64,000 nt of DNA, from NCBI RefSeq assembly GCF_900188245.1, contig NZ_FZOK01000005.1:186001-250000 (forward strand), written 5' to 3'. Positions 61,399 to 64,000 of this stretch are shown piece after piece. Position numbers and translations under genes: made by a program. Numbering within the stretch: position 1 is the stretch's first letter; every line of letters begins with the position of its first letter. The DNA comes from Belliella buryatensis. Lineage in GTDB: Bacteria > Bacteroidota > Bacteroidia > Cytophagales > Cyclobacteriaceae. Under the pieces are notes generated by a model. The model was not told the origin of the DNA. It saw nothing but the letters and a program-made list of their open reading frames with translations, and did not search any database.

Positions 61399-62122
61399 AA
61401 AGAAAGTAAAAAAGGAAGCACCAAAATCATATGTTTTTCCTCAAGATTTCTCAGAAGAAGTTATTAATTTAATTAAAAAGATAACACCTTTTACAATGAC
61501 TTCACCTGAAAGGTTGATATCATTAATTTACTCAATCGAATATATACATAAAAATAAAATTGATGGCGATTTTGTTGAATGTGGAGTTTGGAAGGGTGGT
61601 AGCGTTATGGCAATGATTTTAAAACTTCAAAAATTAGAAGTTGAAAATAGAAGAATTTGGCTTTATGATACTTTCGAGGGAATGACGGCTCCACAACAAG
61701 AAGATCAAAAATATGATGGAACTAGTGCCTCCCAATTATTAGAAAAAGATATTGAAAGAAAATCAAATGTCTGGGCAGTATGCCATCTTGAGGAAGTGAT
61801 CAAAAACATTTCTTCCTTATCTTATCCAAAGAATCTTATCAATTATGTAAAGGGTCCAGTTGAAAAAACTTTAAATAAGGAAGTCCCAAAAAAAATTTCT
61901 TTGTTGAGACTTGATACAGATTGGTACGAATCAACGAAAGTAGAACTCGACATTCTTTTTCCAAAATTAGTCAATGGTGGTGTCTTAATCATTGATGATT
62001 ATGGTCATTGGAAGGGATGTAGAAAAGCAGTTGACGAGTATTTTTCAAAGATTGATAAACCTTTTTTCCTTCATAGAATTGATTACACTGGAAGAATTTT
62101 AGTTAAAACATGGGATGATTGA
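61379..62122 (+). CDS. TylF/MycF-type sugar O-methyltransferase
   Basis: 247 aa. The TylF-family S-adenosylmethionine methyltransferase pattern is clear: FTMTSPERLISLIYSIEYIHKNKIDGDFVECGVWKGGSVMAM, IWLYDTFEGMTAP, LLRLDTDWYESTKVELDILFPKLVNGGVLIIDDYGHWKG (metal-binding acidic residues) and KPFFLHRIDYTGR. Family members methylate sugar hydroxyls in macrolides and in bacterial polysaccharides; here it probably methylates a residue of the exported glycan, possibly as a chain terminator read by the Wzt C-terminal domain (inference). It overlaps its neighbours by 20 nt and 8 nt. Confidence 0.88.
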   Translation: MLKNWIKKKVKKEAPKSYVFPQDFSEEVINLIKKITPFTMTSPERLISLIYSIEYIHKNKIDGDFVECGVWKGGSVMAMILKLQKLEVENRRIWLYDTFEGMTAPQQEDQKYDGTSASQLLEKDIERKSNVWAVCHLEEVIKNISSLSYPKNLINYVKGPVEKTLNKEVPKKISLLRLDTDWYESTKVELDILFPKLVNGGVLIIDDYGHWKGCRKAVDEYFSKIDKPFFLHRIDYTGRILVKTWDD

Positions 62123-62816
62123 CTTTAACCCGCAAAAGCTCACCTTCGAAAATGTTGATCGATATCACATTAAAAGATCAATTTTTCAATTTTTGAGTTC
62201 TAAATCTGAAGTATTTCGAGGTGATCTATTGGATGTTGGTTGTGGTGAAATGCCATACAAAAATGAGATTTTATCCAATAGAAAGGTAACGAAATATGTT
62301 GGGCTTGATATTCATGGTGCTTTGGAATACAAAAAGGGCATCAAGCCTGATTACTTATGGGATGGCATCAAAATGCCATTTGAAGATGAATCATTTGATT
62401 CAAGCTTTGCCACAGAAGTTTTGGAACATTGTCCTGACCCCTTGTTGACTTTAAAAGAAATAAATAGGGTGTTGAAACCTGAGTCACCTCTGATACTGAC
62501 AGTTCCATTTTTATGGCCCACACATGAATCTCCTTTTGATTTTTACAGATATACACCTTTTGCTATTCAAAATTTATTAGAGCAGTCTAGTTTTAAAGAT
62601 ATAGAAATAAACTGTTTAGGAGGTTGGGACGCGTCTACAGCACAAATGATATCACTTTGGTTGAAAAGAAGAGGTTTCTCTAAACGGATTCAAAAATTTC
62701 TGTTTATAGTTTTGAAACCATTTATCCTCAATCTTTATAAAAAAGACAAAATAAGACCTGCATTCAATGATCAAAGTATGTTTACAAACCTTGGGGTAAT
62801 CGCATGGAAAAAATAA
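62115..62816 (+). CDS. Class I SAM-dependent methyltransferase
   Basis: 233 aa. Motif I appears as LLDVGCGEMPYK, followed by YVGLDIHG, MPFEDESFDSSFATEVLEHCPDPLLTLKEINRVLKPESPLILTVPF, as in Methyltransf_11 proteins. The C-terminal part (ESPFDFYRYTPFAIQNLLEQSSF) is shared with methyltransferases of polysaccharide loci. The substrate is unknown, probably a sugar of the repeat unit. It starts inside the TylF-like gene (8-nt overlap) and is overlapped by the next glycosyltransferase (13 nt), so the whole group is one operon. Confidence 0.87.
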   Translation: MIDFNPQKLTFENVDRYHIKRSIFQFLSSKSEVFRGDLLDVGCGEMPYKNEILSNRKVTKYVGLDIHGALEYKKGIKPDYLWDGIKMPFEDESFDSSFATEVLEHCPDPLLTLKEINRVLKPESPLILTVPFLWPTHESPFDFYRYTPFAIQNLLEQSSFKDIEINCLGGWDASTAQMISLWLKRRGFSKRIQKFLFIVLKPFILNLYKKDKIRPAFNDQSMFTNLGVIAWKK

Positions 62817-63916
62817 ACATTTGTTTTACATCTCCGTCAAAAAACGCCTACTCAGAAACTTTTATCCAAAATCTAAAAAGAATTATTGATGGTAAAGTGT
62901 TTCATTGTTTTGGTGGATTTTTTCCAATTGAATCAGAAGATGGAAAATTAAAAAATCATTATTCTGCACCTTTAATTGTCAAAGCCTTTTCAAAATTAGG
63001 ATGGATAAAAAGACCAATTAGAGAAATTTATCTTGAGTCCTACCTTAAAAGAAACAAAATACATGCGATTATTGCGAATTATGGGCAATCTGGTGCGGAA
63101 TTAAGTAACTTATCAAAAAAATTGAATATTCCATTGATAGTTCATTTTCATGGATATGATGCCAGTGTTAAGGATGTAATTGAAAGATATAGGGATAAGT
63201 ATCTTAGAATGTTTGAAATAGCCAAAGCTATTGTAGTAGTGTCATCAGAAATGAAGGACACGATTATAAGGCTAGGCACTGATGAAAAGAAGGTGTTTTT
63301 AATTAGATATGCACCTGCTGAAGCTTTCATGGATATAATAGCGAATTACCAGTCTGATCAAATGATTGCTATAGGAAGGTTTGTAGAAAAAAAGGCGCCA
63401 TATTTAACTTTACTTGCTTTTAAACAAGCTCAGGAAAAATGTCCTGAGTTAAAATTGAAATTGATTGGGGAGGGAGATTTGCAACAAGTATGCAAAGACC
63501 TTTCTCTAGCTCTGAAAATTAAAAATATAGATTTTGCAGGTATTCAAAAACCAGAAGATATAGTAACAGAAATGAGTCAATCTTTTTGTTTTATTCAGCA
63601 TAGTAAAACAGCTGTAAGTGGGGATAAGGAGGGGACTCCCGTTGCTGTCTTAGAAGCAATGTCAGCAGGACTTCCTGTGATCAGTACTTATCACGCGGGA
63701 ATTCCAGATGTAATTCAAGACAATGAAAACGGTCTTCTCGTTCAGGAAGGTGATGTTGATGGAATGGCACAAGCAATAGTCAAATTATATCAAGATAGAA
63801 AGTTGGCAGAGCAATTTGGAATTAACAATAAAGAATATATTAAAGCTAATCTATTGGAATCACAGTATAAATTGGCTTGGAATTCACTAATTCAAGAAGT
63901 TGTTCATGGGAAATAA
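62804..63916 (+). CDS. GT4-family glycosyltransferase
   Basis: 370 aa. GT-B fold: HAIIANYGQSGAELSNLSKKLNIPLIVHFHGYDAS in the N-terminal half, and MIAIGRFVEKKAPYLTLLAFKQA with GTPVAVLEAMSAGLPVISTYHAGIPDVI (EX7E-type, preceded by AVSGDKEG) in the C-terminal half. This is the WcaL/AmsK-like branch commonly seen in exopolysaccharide loci. Overlaps the methyltransferase gene by 13 nt and the next glycosyltransferase by 11 nt. Sugar specificity is not deducible. Confidence 0.88.
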   Translation: MEKINICFTSPSKNAYSETFIQNLKRIIDGKVFHCFGGFFPIESEDGKLKNHYSAPLIVKAFSKLGWIKRPIREIYLESYLKRNKIHAIIANYGQSGAELSNLSKKLNIPLIVHFHGYDASVKDVIERYRDKYLRMFEIAKAIVVVSSEMKDTIIRLGTDEKKVFLIRYAPAEAFMDIIANYQSDQMIAIGRFVEKKAPYLTLLAFKQAQEKCPELKLKLIGEGDLQQVCKDLSLALKIKNIDFAGIQKPEDIVTEMSQSFCFIQHSKTAVSGDKEGTPVAVLEAMSAGLPVISTYHAGIPDVIQDNENGLLVQEGDVDGMAQAIVKLYQDRKLAEQFGINNKEYIKANLLESQYKLAWNSLIQEVVHGK

Positions 63917-64000
63917 TCCTTTGGTTTCCATCCTCATCCCAAACTACAATAAAGCCCCTTATCTGAGGGAAACTCTAGATTCGGTGTTAAATCAGACTTA
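63906..64000 (+). CDS. GT2-family glycosyltransferase, 5' part only
   Basis: Starts at the ATG at 63906 and runs off the window. The 31 residues visible (NNPLVSILIPNYNKAPYLRE, then TLDSVLNQT) are the standard N-terminus of a GT-A family 2 transferase. It overlaps the preceding gene by 11 nt, so the operon continues beyond the window. Confidence 0.8.
   Translation, partial: MGNNPLVSILIPNYNKAPYLRETLDSVLNQT

Overview
The window comes from a member of the Bacteroidota, most likely the order Cytophagales and an Algoriphagus- or Cyclobacterium-like genus (genus is inference). Supporting signs are the lipoproteins and TonB-receptor sequence, the absence of consistent Shine-Dalgarno sites, several promoters of the Bacteroidota form TTTG-N19-TAnnTTTG, and the families present (6-bladed beta-propeller lipoprotein, FAS1 lipoprotein, AmpG/NagZ cluster, Wzi, four-helix-bundle S23 proteins). 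No rRNA, tRNA or CRISPR array was seen.

Region 1 (1-19.7 kb) is mostly chromosomal housekeeping and envelope genes: an exported flavodoxin-like protein, a TonB receptor that is truncated and apparently fused to the tail of another protein, an LRR lipoprotein, a GH16 glucanase, a beta-propeller lipoprotein, an unknown acidic protein, a prolyl oligopeptidase, glutamate dehydrogenase, a serine hydrolase and a FAS1 lipoprotein. It ends with a probable peptidoglycan-recycling set (DUF187 glycosidase, AmpG permease, GH3 NagZ-like enzyme).

Region 2 (19.7-64 kb) is a large exopolysaccharide/capsule locus. It has two paralogous regulators (winged helix plus a degenerate nucleotidyltransferase-like domain), glycosyltransferases and membrane proteins, a polysaccharide deacetylase, an SLBB/Wza-type exporter (28.4 kb), a Wzz chain-length protein (32.4 kb) and UDP-glucose dehydrogenase (34.9 kb). 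A Wzx/Wzy-type block follows (40.1-53.4 kb: TviB/TviC-like enzymes, Wzx, Wzy, three glycosyltransferases, Wzi, cupin). Then comes an ABC-transporter-type block (53.9-64 kb: second dehydrogenase, UDP-xylose synthase, Wzm, Wzt, methyltransferases, glycosyltransferases). Ugd plus UXS would make UDP-glucuronate and UDP-xylose; the TviB/TviC pair would make a UDP-N-acetylhexosaminuronate.

The most unusual features lie between the genes. (a) A 17-nt palindrome GAGTA-N7-TACTC sits on four Bacteroidota-type promoters, including those of both paralogous regulators, which suggests a locus-wide regulon. (b) Long intergenic arrays of repeated words, some in exact tandem periods (165, 185 and 85 bp), surround small single-gene families (S23 four-helix bundle twice, GxxExxY, DUF6922/AbiEii twice, DUF559), as if each were cargo of its own repeat family. 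(c) There are signs of recent remodelling: two broken IS1595-like elements with target duplications, a short element with IS21-like ends, an in-frame deleted AbiEii copy, a compositional break inside wzt, and a heptanucleotide repeat inside a membrane-protein gene.
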